Assembly (NCBI GenBank): GCA_934273635.1
Contig: CAKQSV010000001.1
Location: 186,001-250,000, forward strand
Origin: an uncultured Alphaproteobacteria bacterium
GTDB lineage: Bacteria; Pseudomonadota; Alphaproteobacteria; RF32; CAG-239
Direction of reading: 5' to 3'
Length of the DNA stretch: 64,000 nucleotides
Each line of letters opens with the position of its first letter. Position 1 is the first letter of the stretch. A program made the translations under genes and the position numbers. Below the pieces are notes generated by a model. It did no database searches. It saw nothing but the letters and a program-made list of their open reading frames with translations, and had not been told where the DNA came from. Positions 52,391 to 60,850 of this stretch are shown here, one piece after another.

Positions 52391-54844
52391 ATGACTAACA
52401 GCGCGCATTTTAACGGCAAAAATTGGGACGACTGGAAAAGCGAGTGGGCTTTGGAAGAGCGTTATAATTTTCGCACCATTGAAGAAAAATGGCAAAAGAT
52501 TTGGGATGAAGAAAAAGCCTATAAGGTAGAGATTGATAAAAACAAGCAAAAATTTTACGCCTTGGTTGAGTTTCCGTATCCGTCAGGCGCCGGTTTGCAC
52601 GTGGGACACCCGCGTTCTTACACGGCGTTGGATGTTATCGCCCGCAAAAAGCGCATGCAGGGCTTTAATGTGCTGTATCCGATGGGTTTTGACGCGTTTG
52701 GTCTGCCGGCTGAAAACTATGCGATTAAGACCGGCGTGCACCCTGCGGTTTCGACCCAAGCCAACATTAAAAACTTTACACGTCAGCTGAAGTCTTTGGG
52801 CTTTAGTTTTGACTGGGACAGATGTATCGATACCTCGTCGCCCGAGTATTATAAATGGACGCAATGGATGTTCATCAAGCTATTTGAAAAAGGCTTGGCT
52901 TACAAGTCTAAAATGGCGATTAACTGGTGCCCGCGTTGCAAGGTCGGTTTGGCTAACGAAGAGGTTGTCAACGGTTGTTGCGAGCGTTGCGGCGAGCAGG
53001 TTGTGCGCAAAAACAAAGAGCAATGGATGGTGGCTATTACCAAATATGCCGATCGTTTGATTAATGATTTGGACGGTTTGGACTTTATCGACCGCGTTAA
53101 GTCGCAACAAATTAACTGGATTGGGCGTTCGGAAGGCGCGGAGCTTGACTTTAAGTTTGGAGAAGACAAGCTGACGGTGTTTACCACCCGTCCGGACACG
53201 GCGTTTGGCGTGACCTATATGGTTATGGCGCCGGAGCATCCGTTTGTGCGCAAATATATGGACAAGTTTGAAAACCCGCAAGAGGTTCAGGCTTATGTTG
53301 ACGCCACAGCCAAAAAGTCTGATTTGCAAAGAACGCAAAGCACCGAGAAAACCGGCGTTGAGTTGAAAGGCGTTAAGGCGGTTAATCCGTTTAACGGCAA
53401 AGAGATTCCGGTGTTTATTTCGGATTATGTTTTGACAGGATACGGTACAGGCGCGATTATGGCGGTGCCGGCGCACGACCAACGCGACTATGACTTCGCT
53501 AAAGTTTTCAACCTGCCGATTATTCAGGTTTTGGCCGGAGGCGACATCTCTGAAAAAGCGTGGGAAGAAGACGGCGAGCATATTAACTCAGGCTTTTTGG
53601 ACGGTATGAACAAAGAAGAGGCTATGCGCAAGGCGATAGACTTTGCCGAAGAAAATGGTTTTGGTCACGCTAAGGTCAACTTTAAGCTCCGCGACTGGGT
53701 ATTCTCTCGCCAACGTTATTGGGGCGAGCCGATACCGATGGTTTATTGCGAGCACTGCGGTTGGCAGCCAATTCCGGAATCGGAACTGCCGCTGACTTTG
53801 CCTCAGGTTGACGATTATCGCCCGAACGATGAAGGTGATTCGCCGTTGGCAAAAGCAACCGACTGGGTGAACACCACTTGTCCGAAGTGTGGCGGACACG
53901 CGCGTCGCGAGACCGATGTTATGCCGAACTGGGCAGGGTCGTCATGGTATTTTCTGCGTTATTGCGACCCGCACAACAGCAAAGAGTTTGCCTCTAAGGA
54001 AGCATTGGACTACTGGATGAACGTTGACTGGTATAATGGTGGTATGGAGCACACCACGCTGCACCTGTTGTATTCTCGTTTTTGGCACAAGTTTTTGTAT
54101 GACTGCGGTTATGTGCCGACCAAAGAGCCTTATAACCGCCGCACGTCGCACGGTATGATTTTGGCTTCTAACGGTGAGAAGATGTCTAAGTCTCGCGGTA
54201 ATGTGATTAACCCCGATGAAATTGTCGAATCGTATGGCGCCGACACGTTCAGATTGTATGAAATGTTTATCGGTCCGTTTGATCAGGTGGCGATGTGGTC
54301 TGAAGAAAGTTTGATGGGCGTTTATCGTTTTGTGGGCAAGGTATATTCTCTGTTCGCAAAAATTAAAAACATTGAGCCTTCCGCTGATGATTTGCGCGCT
54401 ATGCACAAGGCTATTCTGGAAGTGACTGAGCGTATTGATCAGATGAAGTTTAACACCGCGGTATCGTCATTGATGACTTATGTGAACTATATGGCGAATT
54501 TGAAAGAAATTCCGCAAGAAATGTATAGCACATTGTTGCACCTGTTGTGTCCGTTTACGCCGCACCTTTGCGAAGAGATGTGGGCGCGGATGGGACATGA
54601 AGATTTGTTGATTACGCAGCCGTGGCCGAAAGGCGATGCCAAACTTGCCGAAGACAATGTTGTGACTTATGCGGTGCAGATTTGCGGCAAAATGCGTGGT
54701 ACAATTGATATGCCTAAGGACGCGTCACAGGACGAGGTTAAGGCTAAGGCGTTGGCACTTGACAACGTTAAACGGCAGCTTGAGGGCAAAGAAATCCGCA
54801 AGGTTATTGTGGTGCCCAACCGTTTGATTAACCTTGTGGCTTAA
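52391..54844 (+). CDS. leuS: Leucyl-tRNA synthetase
   Basis: Charges tRNA-Leu and edits mischarged tRNA. The 817 residues have HVGH at 70-73, a zinc-ribbon module (CPRCKVGLANEEVVNGC...CGEQ), an editing domain with TTRPDTAFG and KMSKS at 597-601. The usual RYNFRTIEEKWQ opening sits at about residue 24, so the N-terminus is about 20 residues longer than typical; no closer ATG exists. AAGGAATAACGGAT lies upstream. Confidence 0.96.
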   Translation: MTNSAHFNGKNWDDWKSEWALEERYNFRTIEEKWQKIWDEEKAYKVEIDKNKQKFYALVEFPYPSGAGLHVGHPRSYTALDVIARKKRMQGFNVLYPMGFDAFGLPAENYAIKTGVHPAVSTQANIKNFTRQLKSLGFSFDWDRCIDTSSPEYYKWTQWMFIKLFEKGLAYKSKMAINWCPRCKVGLANEEVVNGCCERCGEQVVRKNKEQWMVAITKYADRLINDLDGLDFIDRVKSQQINWIGRSEGAELDFKFGEDKLTVFTTRPDTAFGVTYMVMAPEHPFVRKYMDKFENPQEVQAYVDATAKKSDLQRTQSTEKTGVELKGVKAVNPFNGKEIPVFISDYVLTGYGTGAIMAVPAHDQRDYDFAKVFNLPIIQVLAGGDISEKAWEEDGEHINSGFLDGMNKEEAMRKAIDFAEENGFGHAKVNFKLRDWVFSRQRYWGEPIPMVYCEHCGWQPIPESELPLTLPQVDDYRPNDEGDSPLAKATDWVNTTCPKCGGHARRETDVMPNWAGSSWYFLRYCDPHNSKEFASKEALDYWMNVDWYNGGMEHTTLHLLYSRFWHKFLYDCGYVPTKEPYNRRTSHGMILASNGEKMSKSRGNVINPDEIVESYGADTFRLYEMFIGPFDQVAMWSEESLMGVYRFVGKVYSLFAKIKNIEPSADDLRAMHKAILEVTERIDQMKFNTAVSSLMTYVNYMANLKEIPQEMYSTLLHLLCPFTPHLCEEMWARMGHEDLLITQPWPKGDAKLAEDNVVTYAVQICGKMRGTIDMPKDASQDEVKAKALALDNVKRQLEGKEIRKVIVVPNRLINLVA

Positions 54845-54855
54845 GGAATATGACG

Positions 54856-55440
54856 ATGAAAAAAATCGGTCTTGCAGTTTTGGTGTTGTTTGCGGTTGCC
54901 GCTTGCGGTTTTGAGCCATTGTATGTGCAAAAAACCAGTAAGGAAGATAAGTGGTATTTTGACGGCGATTTTGACAACTATGTGACCGACCAGATGGCAC
55001 AGATTAAGATTGTAGTGACCGGCGAGCGTTTGGGGCAGCAGATTAAAAACAATCTGCTCGACCTGCTGACGCCGCAGGGTGTTCCGACAAAGCCGAAGTA
55101 TTATCTGTATGTTAATCCGGTTCAGGAAAACGAATATGATCAGGCGCTGCGCAGCGATATTACCGCTACCCGCAAACGCATTGACTACAAGGTCAACTAT
55201 CACATGACGCAAAATTCAAAAGAGGTGATGAAAGGCAACACGGTGTCTTTTGTCAGCTATGATATTTTGGATAATCCGTATTCTACGGTCATCTCGCGGA
55301 AGAAAGTTCAGCAAGACGCGGCCAAGATTATGGCTAATGATATTGCGTTGCGTTTGGGTGCGTTCTTTAATGCCAAGGCCAATGAGTATGAAGATGCCGA
55401 ACAGAAAGACCTTAACCAAAAAGCCGGTGTGAAGAAGTGA
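54856..55440 (+). CDS. lptE: LPS assembly lipoprotein LptE
   Basis: Plug lipoprotein of the LptD barrel. ATG 54856 (AAGGA 8 bases upstream) is preferred over ATG 54850. The 194 residues have lipobox VAACGFEPLY, the LptE signature around Cys17, followed by a two-layer alpha/beta domain with LRSDITATRKRIDYKV near 100. holA overlaps its stop. Confidence 0.85.
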   Translation: MKKIGLAVLVLFAVAACGFEPLYVQKTSKEDKWYFDGDFDNYVTDQMAQIKIVVTGERLGQQIKNNLLDLLTPQGVPTKPKYYLYVNPVQENEYDQALRSDITATRKRIDYKVNYHMTQNSKEVMKGNTVSFVSYDILDNPYSTVISRKKVQQDAAKIMANDIALRLGAFFNAKANEYEDAEQKDLNQKAGVKK

Positions 55441-56474
55441 TTTATAAACAGGCGCAAATAGACCGTTTTTTGAAAAAGCCGGACACTTCGTTGAAGTGTG
55501 TGGTGGTTTATGGTACAAACGACGGTTTGGTGGCGGAGTATGTGAAAAACTTTACCAAAGCGATTGTGCCTGATATTAATGACGCGTTTCAGGTCGCTAA
55601 TTTGCTGTGGGATAATGTGAGCGGCGATTTTGGCACGGTTGCCGGAGAATACGGCGCGCAGTCGCTGATGGGCGGGCGTCGCGTGGTGGTGGTGCGCGAT
55701 GTTGATAATAATATCACTAAACCGTTGAAAGCGATGTTGGACACCGTTAATTCGGACACCTTGCTGATTTTGTCTTCGGCGACATTGAACAAAAAGTCTT
55801 CGTTGGTGACTTTGGCGGAAGAACGTGATGATTTTGCGTTGATTCCGTGTTATGAAGACCGAGATGAGGCTATTTATACCACGGCGCGGCAGATGTTTGT
55901 GGAACAGGGGTTCACGATTAACAACGAGGCTTTGCAACTGTTGTGCAGTCGGCTTTCTAACGATCGTAAGAGCAATATCGGCGAGATTGAAAAGCTGATT
56001 ACTTATATGGGCACACGCAAAAATATTACTAATGACGATGTTTGCAAAGTGATTAGCGATAATTCGGCGACCTCGAGTGATGATGTGTGTTATTTTACCG
56101 CCTCGGGACAGACGGAAAAAGCGTTGCAGGCTTATAAAAAGTTGCTTAACGAGGGCGGCGATCCGACGGTGATTGTGCGGAGTTTGATGTATCATTTTAT
56201 GAAGATTTTGAACTGTGCCGCGCAGGTTGAAAAAGGCGAAACGGTAGATGTTGCCGTCAACAAAATGACGCCGCCGATTATCTTTTTTAGGAAAAACAGT
56301 TTTAAGGTGCAGGTTTCAATTTGGAGCAAAGAGCGGTTGCTGAGCGTAATGGAACTGCTTTATAAAACCGAGCGTGACTGCAAAACCACTAATATGCCGG
56401 CGGAAGAAATAGTGAGTTATTTGATTATGCAGTTGGGGTCGGCCGCCGCTAAAATGAACCGCCGCGGTTATTGA
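55437..56474 (+). CDS. holA: DNA polymerase III subunit delta HolA
   Basis: Clamp-loader subunit that opens the beta ring. GTG 55437 overlaps the lptE TGA stop. The 345 residues show the AAA-like N-terminal domain (VVVYGTNDGLV) and helical C-terminal collar; Walker motifs are absent, as usual in delta. The lptE-holA overlap is conserved in this class. Confidence 0.88.
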   Translation: MIYKQAQIDRFLKKPDTSLKCVVVYGTNDGLVAEYVKNFTKAIVPDINDAFQVANLLWDNVSGDFGTVAGEYGAQSLMGGRRVVVVRDVDNNITKPLKAMLDTVNSDTLLILSSATLNKKSSLVTLAEERDDFALIPCYEDRDEAIYTTARQMFVEQGFTINNEALQLLCSRLSNDRKSNIGEIEKLITYMGTRKNITNDDVCKVISDNSATSSDDVCYFTASGQTEKALQAYKKLLNEGGDPTVIVRSLMYHFMKILNCAAQVEKGETVDVAVNKMTPPIIFFRKNSFKVQVSIWSKERLLSVMELLYKTERDCKTTNMPAEEIVSYLIMQLGSAAAKMNRRGY

Positions 56475-56488
56475 TTGTTGGTGGTGAG

Positions 56489-57187
56489 ATGTATAGCGAT
56501 AAGTTTCAGAAATTTATTGAAATGTGGCAGAAGGAATTTGCCATAGAGCGGTCGATTGACGAGAAAGTTTGTTTGGACAAAGACGGCAATCCAATACCAT
56601 GGTACACCTATCCCGCGATTGAATATTTGTCGCAGTTTGACTATACGCAAAAAGAGATTTTTGAGTTCGGGTGCGGGTATTCATCCATGTTTTGGGCGGG
56701 GCGCGCCAAGCAGGTGACCAGTATTGAGGATAACCCGATTTGGTTTGAGCGGTGGAAGTCAGAGTTTAAACACCCAAAATTAGATATCAGGTGGCGTGAC
56801 GAGGGCGAGATTTATGAAGACGCCATTTTTGAAGACGGCAAAAAATATGATGTGATTGTGGTGGACGGCAAACGGCGCGCGGAGTGTGCCAAAGCCGCGG
56901 TGATGGCGTTGGCTGACGGCGGGATGATTATTTTGGATGACAGCGACCGCATAAATACTAGCCAAGAATATGTTAAGGCGGTTTATCATTTGAAAAACGC
57001 CGATTTGATTCAGGTGGATTTTTACGGCTTTTGCCCAATGAACAATTACAGCAAAACCACTTCTTTGTTTTTGAGCCGCAATTTTAATTTTGAGTCGCTG
57101 TACAAAGTTCAGCCGATTAACGGTTGGGGCAATTTGTGGAGTATGGGACGCAAAAACCGCAAAGAATTTTTTAAGAAAAATTTATAA
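56489..57187 (+). CDS. SAM-dependent methyltransferase-like protein
   Basis: A 232-residue protein from ATG 56489 with GGTGGTGAG upstream. Residues 75-170 show a Rossmann methyltransferase core: IFEFGCGYSSMFW (SAM loop), TSIEDNPIWFERW, and YDVIVVDGKRRAECAK. The end is basic and Asn-rich. The acceptor is not inferable. It follows holA by 14 bases. Confidence 0.75.
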   Translation: MYSDKFQKFIEMWQKEFAIERSIDEKVCLDKDGNPIPWYTYPAIEYLSQFDYTQKEIFEFGCGYSSMFWAGRAKQVTSIEDNPIWFERWKSEFKHPKLDIRWRDEGEIYEDAIFEDGKKYDVIVVDGKRRAECAKAAVMALADGGMIILDDSDRINTSQEYVKAVYHLKNADLIQVDFYGFCPMNNYSKTTSLFLSRNFNFESLYKVQPINGWGNLWSMGRKNRKEFFKKNL

Positions 57188-57248
57188 TTGCTTTTTTGTC
57201 AAATTGTGATAGTCTCTCAGCAATATTCACATTATTAACTTATTATTT

Positions 57249-57770
57249 ATGGATAAATTTATTGATAAAGAGAAGCTGCAAAAAGAGTTTGCTCAACTGG
57301 TGTTTAATTGGAATTTGAACAGCAGAGATGTTTTGGAGTTGATGTCGACAGCTTTTGAGAAAGAGGAGCTGCCGCTCAAGGTGCTTTATGCCGGCAATGT
57401 GTTGTCAAATCGTGCTCTGTTTGGCAAAAAGGCTCTGGCGATTGAGGTGGATGGTATTCGTATTCCGTTCGCTCAGGATTTTGCCAGCGCGTCTTATGAC
57501 AGAGCTTGTGTGTTGGCGCGTGCCGTCAGTGTTCACGGTCGCTATTGCCATTTGATGAACGAGGAAGAGGCGTTGAGCATTACGGCGCATTGGGACGACA
57601 TTATGTTCTGTTGGATGCGTGTGAAGGGGTATAATCCCTGCATTGACACGTTCTGGGTGCGCAAGGTGTCACAGAAACAGCCGTTTAAGGCTTGGTCGCT
57701 TGAGGCAAATCGGTCGAAGCAGGTTTGCGCCGATGACAACTATCGTGTGATTGCGGTTTTGAACAATTAA
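57249..57770 (+). CDS. Uncharacterised 173-residue protein
   Basis: No signal peptide or membrane segment. An N-terminal helical part (DVLELMSTAFEKEELPLKVLYAGN) and a core with CIDTFWVRKVSQKQPF near the C-terminus are visible; three cysteines and several Trp are scattered. No clear ribosome site precedes the ATG, so the start is less certain. It is followed by a strong bidirectional terminator. Family not recognised. Confidence 0.6.
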   Translation: MDKFIDKEKLQKEFAQLVFNWNLNSRDVLELMSTAFEKEELPLKVLYAGNVLSNRALFGKKALAIEVDGIRIPFAQDFASASYDRACVLARAVSVHGRYCHLMNEEEALSITAHWDDIMFCWMRVKGYNPCIDTFWVRKVSQKQPFKAWSLEANRSKQVCADDNYRVIAVLNN

Positions 57771-57776
57771 AAGACT

Positions 57777-57819
57777 AAAAAAAGTCCCCGAGAGAAAATA
57801 TCTTACGGGGATTTTTTTA
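57777..57819. terminator. Bidirectional terminator
   Basis: TCCCCG and CGGGGA arms flanked by an A tract (57777-57783) and a T tract (57811-57817) with an AT-rich loop. It serves the plus gene ending at 57770 and the minus gene ending at 57817. Confidence 0.85.
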
Positions 57820-59052
57820 TGCAATTTTCATACAGCCGTGGACTTGTTGCAACAGCTCTTCTTTGCTGAGGGAGAAGTCGCTGTCTATCCAAATTTGCTC
57901 TAGGGCATCTATAATAGTCCCGATTTTGCGGTTGTCGTCAATGCCGGCATTGATAATGTCACGTCCTTTGATGTCAAATTCCGGAACTTTAAAATCGGCG
58001 ATTTGTGCCAAGATTTCGGTAAAGTTTTGTGGTTCTTCATTTTGCACGGCGCAAGTGATGATAAATTTATGTCGGCAAAACTCACGACCAAAACGGTAGA
58101 GCAATTTGCGCAAGGTTTGCGGATTGGTAAAATCAGTCAACGGCGGATTGTAACATGCCAACGCCACAAAAAGTTCTTTATGTTTTTTGCTGAGTTTTAA
58201 GCGGGTGGCGAAACTGTCGGCCAATTTTTCATCAGGCAGATAAAGCGCGAATAGTCGGCGCAAGGCAGATTCTTCCAACTTGCGGCGGCGCACCAGATTG
58301 ATTAAGTTTTCCAGACAATCAAAATGCGGCGCGGGGGGAAGTATATAGCTCAAAATTTCGTTATCGAGCATAATTTTGACGGTTTTGATAACGTTTGGTG
58401 TTTGCAAGATTTTGAAAAACTCGTCACGAATGCGCTCAATAGAGATTTTTTTGAGTCCGGCGTTGTTGTTGCGGCAGGCCTCCAAGGCTTTGGCGTCGAT
58501 TTCGGTTTTGCCGAAAATGGAATAAAAACGGAAAAAACGCAAGATACGCAAATAGTCTTCCTGAATCCGTTGGGTCGGGTTACCGATAAAGCGGACAATG
58601 CCTTTCTCTAAATCATTAATGCCGTTGTAGTAGTCAAAGACATTGCCTTTTTCATCCGCGTACACTGCGTTAATGGTCAAGTCGCGGCGAGAGGCGTCTT
58701 CGTTCCAGTCGGTTGTAAATTCAACTTTAGCGTGGCGTCCGTCGGTCTCAATATCTTTACGCAGTGAGGTGACCTCAAGCACCTGATCGTTAATCACCAC
58801 GCCGACAGTGCCGAATTTGATGCCGATGGGGATGGTCTTAAGATTATTTTCCTCACAGGCTTCAACCAACTCGTCCGGTGACATATCGGTGGCTAAGTCC
58901 AAATCAAAACCTTTTAGTCCCGCCAGTGCGTCGCGAACCGCGCCACCAACAAAACGTAAGACGCCGCCGTGCGCTTCAACAACTTCAAAAAGTTTGAGAA
59001 CGGCGGGGTCGGTGATGATTGAGCTCATATCAAGATATTTATCTTTAAACAT
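57817..59052 (-). CDS. CCA-adding/poly(A) polymerase family nucleotidyltransferase
   Basis: Class II tRNA nucleotidyltransferase or poly(A) polymerase. The 411 residues have LRFVGGAVRDAL (nucleotide loop), DLDLATD (metal aspartates), RRDLTINAVY and the RIREDYLRILR neck motif. It could add CCA to tRNAs lacking it or tail RNAs; the sequence alone does not separate these. AAAGGTGG lies upstream of the ATG at 59052. Divergent from ialB. Confidence 0.9.
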   Translation of the reverse strand: MFKDKYLDMSSIITDPAVLKLFEVVEAHGGVLRFVGGAVRDALAGLKGFDLDLATDMSPDELVEACEENNLKTIPIGIKFGTVGVVINDQVLEVTSLRKDIETDGRHAKVEFTTDWNEDASRRDLTINAVYADEKGNVFDYYNGINDLEKGIVRFIGNPTQRIQEDYLRILRFFRFYSIFGKTEIDAKALEACRNNNAGLKKISIERIRDEFFKILQTPNVIKTVKIMLDNEILSYILPPAPHFDCLENLINLVRRRKLEESALRRLFALYLPDEKLADSFATRLKLSKKHKELFVALACYNPPLTDFTNPQTLRKLLYRFGREFCRHKFIITCAVQNEEPQNFTEILAQIADFKVPEFDIKGRDIINAGIDDNRKIGTIIDALEQIWIDSDFSLSKEELLQQVHGCMKIA

Positions 59053-59123
59053 TAAACCACCTTTACATCATTTTAAAAGTTTGTTACAAGCGTTATATAT
59101 AATGTTTATTCGAGGATGTAAAT

Positions 59124-59633
59124 ATGAAAAAACTTACCGGTATAATTCTGTGCGGCGCCATGATGTTGGCGTCAAAAGCATTTGCGGCCGCGCCTCAGGT
59201 GATTGGCGAGTACGGCGATTGGACGGCTTATTACTATAAAGAGGGCAAAAACAGCGTGTGCTATATGGTCTCAACCCCAAAAAAGGACGAGGGCAAGTAC
59301 AGCAAACGCGGCAATATCTATGCTGTGGTGACGCACCGTCCGGCTGAGAAAAGTTTTGATGTGGTGAATTTTGATGCCGGCTATGTGTTTAAGTCAGGCG
59401 CGCCGTTCACGGTGAAAATCGGGCATAATACCGTCAGCAGCTTTTTTACCGAGCAGGGCAAAGCGTGGACGCTTAATGAAGAAACCGACAAGAAAATGGT
59501 GTCGCTTATGAAAAACGGCGAGCGGATGATTGTTGACGGCGTGTCTGCTAAGGGCAACCCGACAAAAGATACTTATTCTCTCAAAGGGTTCACCGGCGCT
59601 TATAAGGCGATTAGTGCAAAATGCAAACGTTAG
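59124..59633 (+). CDS. Invasion-associated locus B (IalB) family protein
   Basis: A 169-residue exported protein: signal peptide ending at AFAA near residue 22, then a beta-rich domain with GEYGDWTAYYYKEG and the YMVSTPKK segment found in IalB proteins of alphaproteobacteria. GAGGATG precedes the ATG. IalB homologs were linked to erythrocyte invasion in Bartonella, but occur in many free-living relatives. rlmN overlaps by 13 bases. Confidence 0.85.
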   Translation: MKKLTGIILCGAMMLASKAFAAAPQVIGEYGDWTAYYYKEGKNSVCYMVSTPKKDEGKYSKRGNIYAVVTHRPAEKSFDVVNFDAGYVFKSGAPFTVKIGHNTVSSFFTEQGKAWTLNEETDKKMVSLMKNGERMIVDGVSAKGNPTKDTYSLKGFTGAYKAISAKCKR

Positions 59634-60715
59634 TTGAGAATAAAATCGATATTTTAGGCTTAAGCCGCAATGAGCTGAGCTCCGCTTTGTCGGATATGGG
59701 CGAAAAATCGTTTCGGGTCAAACAAGTTTGGCAGTGGCTTTATGTTCAGGGGGCTAAGTCTTTTGACGAGATGACCAACCTGTCTAAAGATCTGCGTACC
59801 AAGTTGGCGGAACGATTTGTTTTGTCTCGCCCGCAAATCGTGACAGAACAGATTTCTGCGGATAAAACCCACAAGTGGTTGTTGGCGTTTGCCGATGGAC
59901 AGCGGGTTGAAATGGTGTTTATTCCCGAAGATGACCGTGGTGCAGTCTGCCTTTCAACGCAAGTCGGGTGCGCCGTCGGATGCAAGTTTTGCCATACCGG
60001 CAGTCAAAAAATTACGCGTAATCTGACCTGCGGCGAGATTGTCAGTCAATTTATGCTGGTGAAAGATATTTATAACGAGTGGCCGAGTTCAAGCGCGGAG
60101 GGACGTTTGGTCTCAAATATCGTGCTGATGGGCATGGGCGAGCCGTTGCACAATGTTGACAATGTTATCAAGGCGCTCAACATTATCACCGACTGCGATG
60201 GTTTGGCGGTGAGCAAACGTCGGGTGACGCTCTCGACCTCGGGTATTGCGCCCAATATTCCCCGTGTGGCCAAAGAAACCGGCGTTAAACTCGCTATCAG
60301 TCTGCATGCGCCCAATAACGAAAAACGTTCGCAGATTATGCCGATTAATAACCGCTATCCGTTGGAAGAGGTTTTGACCGCTTGTCAGGAATATCAAAAA
60401 ATTGTCACCAGTCGCTACATTACTTTTGAATATTTGATGTTAGACGGTTTTAACGACACTCTGCAGGACGCGCATGAGTTGATAGCTCTGATGAAAAAAT
60501 ATAAAATCGGAGCCAAGTTTAACCTTATTCCGTTCAATCCGTGGCCGGGGTGTGATTTTAAGCCCAGTTCCAACAACCGTGTTCACACCTTTTCGCGTGA
60601 GCTTGAAAAATCCGGTTACGCCGCCCCTATCCGCGTTGCCCGCGGGCAGGATATATTGGCAGCTTGCGGCCAGCTCAAATCTAAAAAGAGCGCAAAAGAC
60701 GCCTCATACTCGTAG
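59621..60715 (+). CDS. rlmN: 23S rRNA/tRNA A2503/A37 methyltransferase RlmN
   Basis: Radical-SAM enzyme methylating adenine C2. The 364 residues have the iron-sulfur Cys117, Cys121 and Cys124 (CAVGCKFC), the methyl-carrying Cys349 in AACGQL and partner Cys110. The C-terminal tail (about 353-364) is encoded by the left arm of the hairpin element, unlike typical RlmN ends. It starts inside the ialB stop region. Confidence 0.95.
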   Translation: MQTLVENKIDILGLSRNELSSALSDMGEKSFRVKQVWQWLYVQGAKSFDEMTNLSKDLRTKLAERFVLSRPQIVTEQISADKTHKWLLAFADGQRVEMVFIPEDDRGAVCLSTQVGCAVGCKFCHTGSQKITRNLTCGEIVSQFMLVKDIYNEWPSSSAEGRLVSNIVLMGMGEPLHNVDNVIKALNIITDCDGLAVSKRRVTLSTSGIAPNIPRVAKETGVKLAISLHAPNNEKRSQIMPINNRYPLEEVLTACQEYQKIVTSRYITFEYLMLDGFNDTLQDAHELIALMKKYKIGAKFNLIPFNPWPGCDFKPSSNNRVHTFSRELEKSGYAAPIRVARGQDILAACGQLKSKKSAKDASYS

Positions 60716-60791
60716 TTTTTTTCCTCGTGTACTGATATTGTACACGTCGTCAAAAAATTACTTCGTAGCAGGCGTCTTTATCGCTCTTTTT
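60683..60791. repeat. Long hairpin repeat element, copy 2
   Basis: Outer arms AAAAAGAGCG (60683-60692) and AGACGCC (60697-60703) pair with GGCGTCT (60771-60777) and CGCTCTTTTT (60782-60791); the internal loop is caaa/ttat. Inside is the same CGTGTAC...GTACACG stem and ACTTCGTAGCA as in copy 1. The left arm encodes the last residues of RlmN. The T tract on each strand makes it a plausible bidirectional terminator for rlmN and polA. Confidence 0.82.
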
Positions 60792-60810
60792 AAGGGTGAG
60801 TCCGCACTAG

Positions 60811-60828
60811 GCGCTTTATATAAAGCGC
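60811..60828. repeat. Perfect palindrome
   Basis: GCGCTTTATATAAAGCGC is an 18-base perfect palindrome in the rlmN-polA gap, downstream of both genes. It could be a hairpin or protein site. No flanking T tract. Confidence 0.45.
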
Positions 60829-60850
60829 AACTATCGCAATTTTAAGAGAA

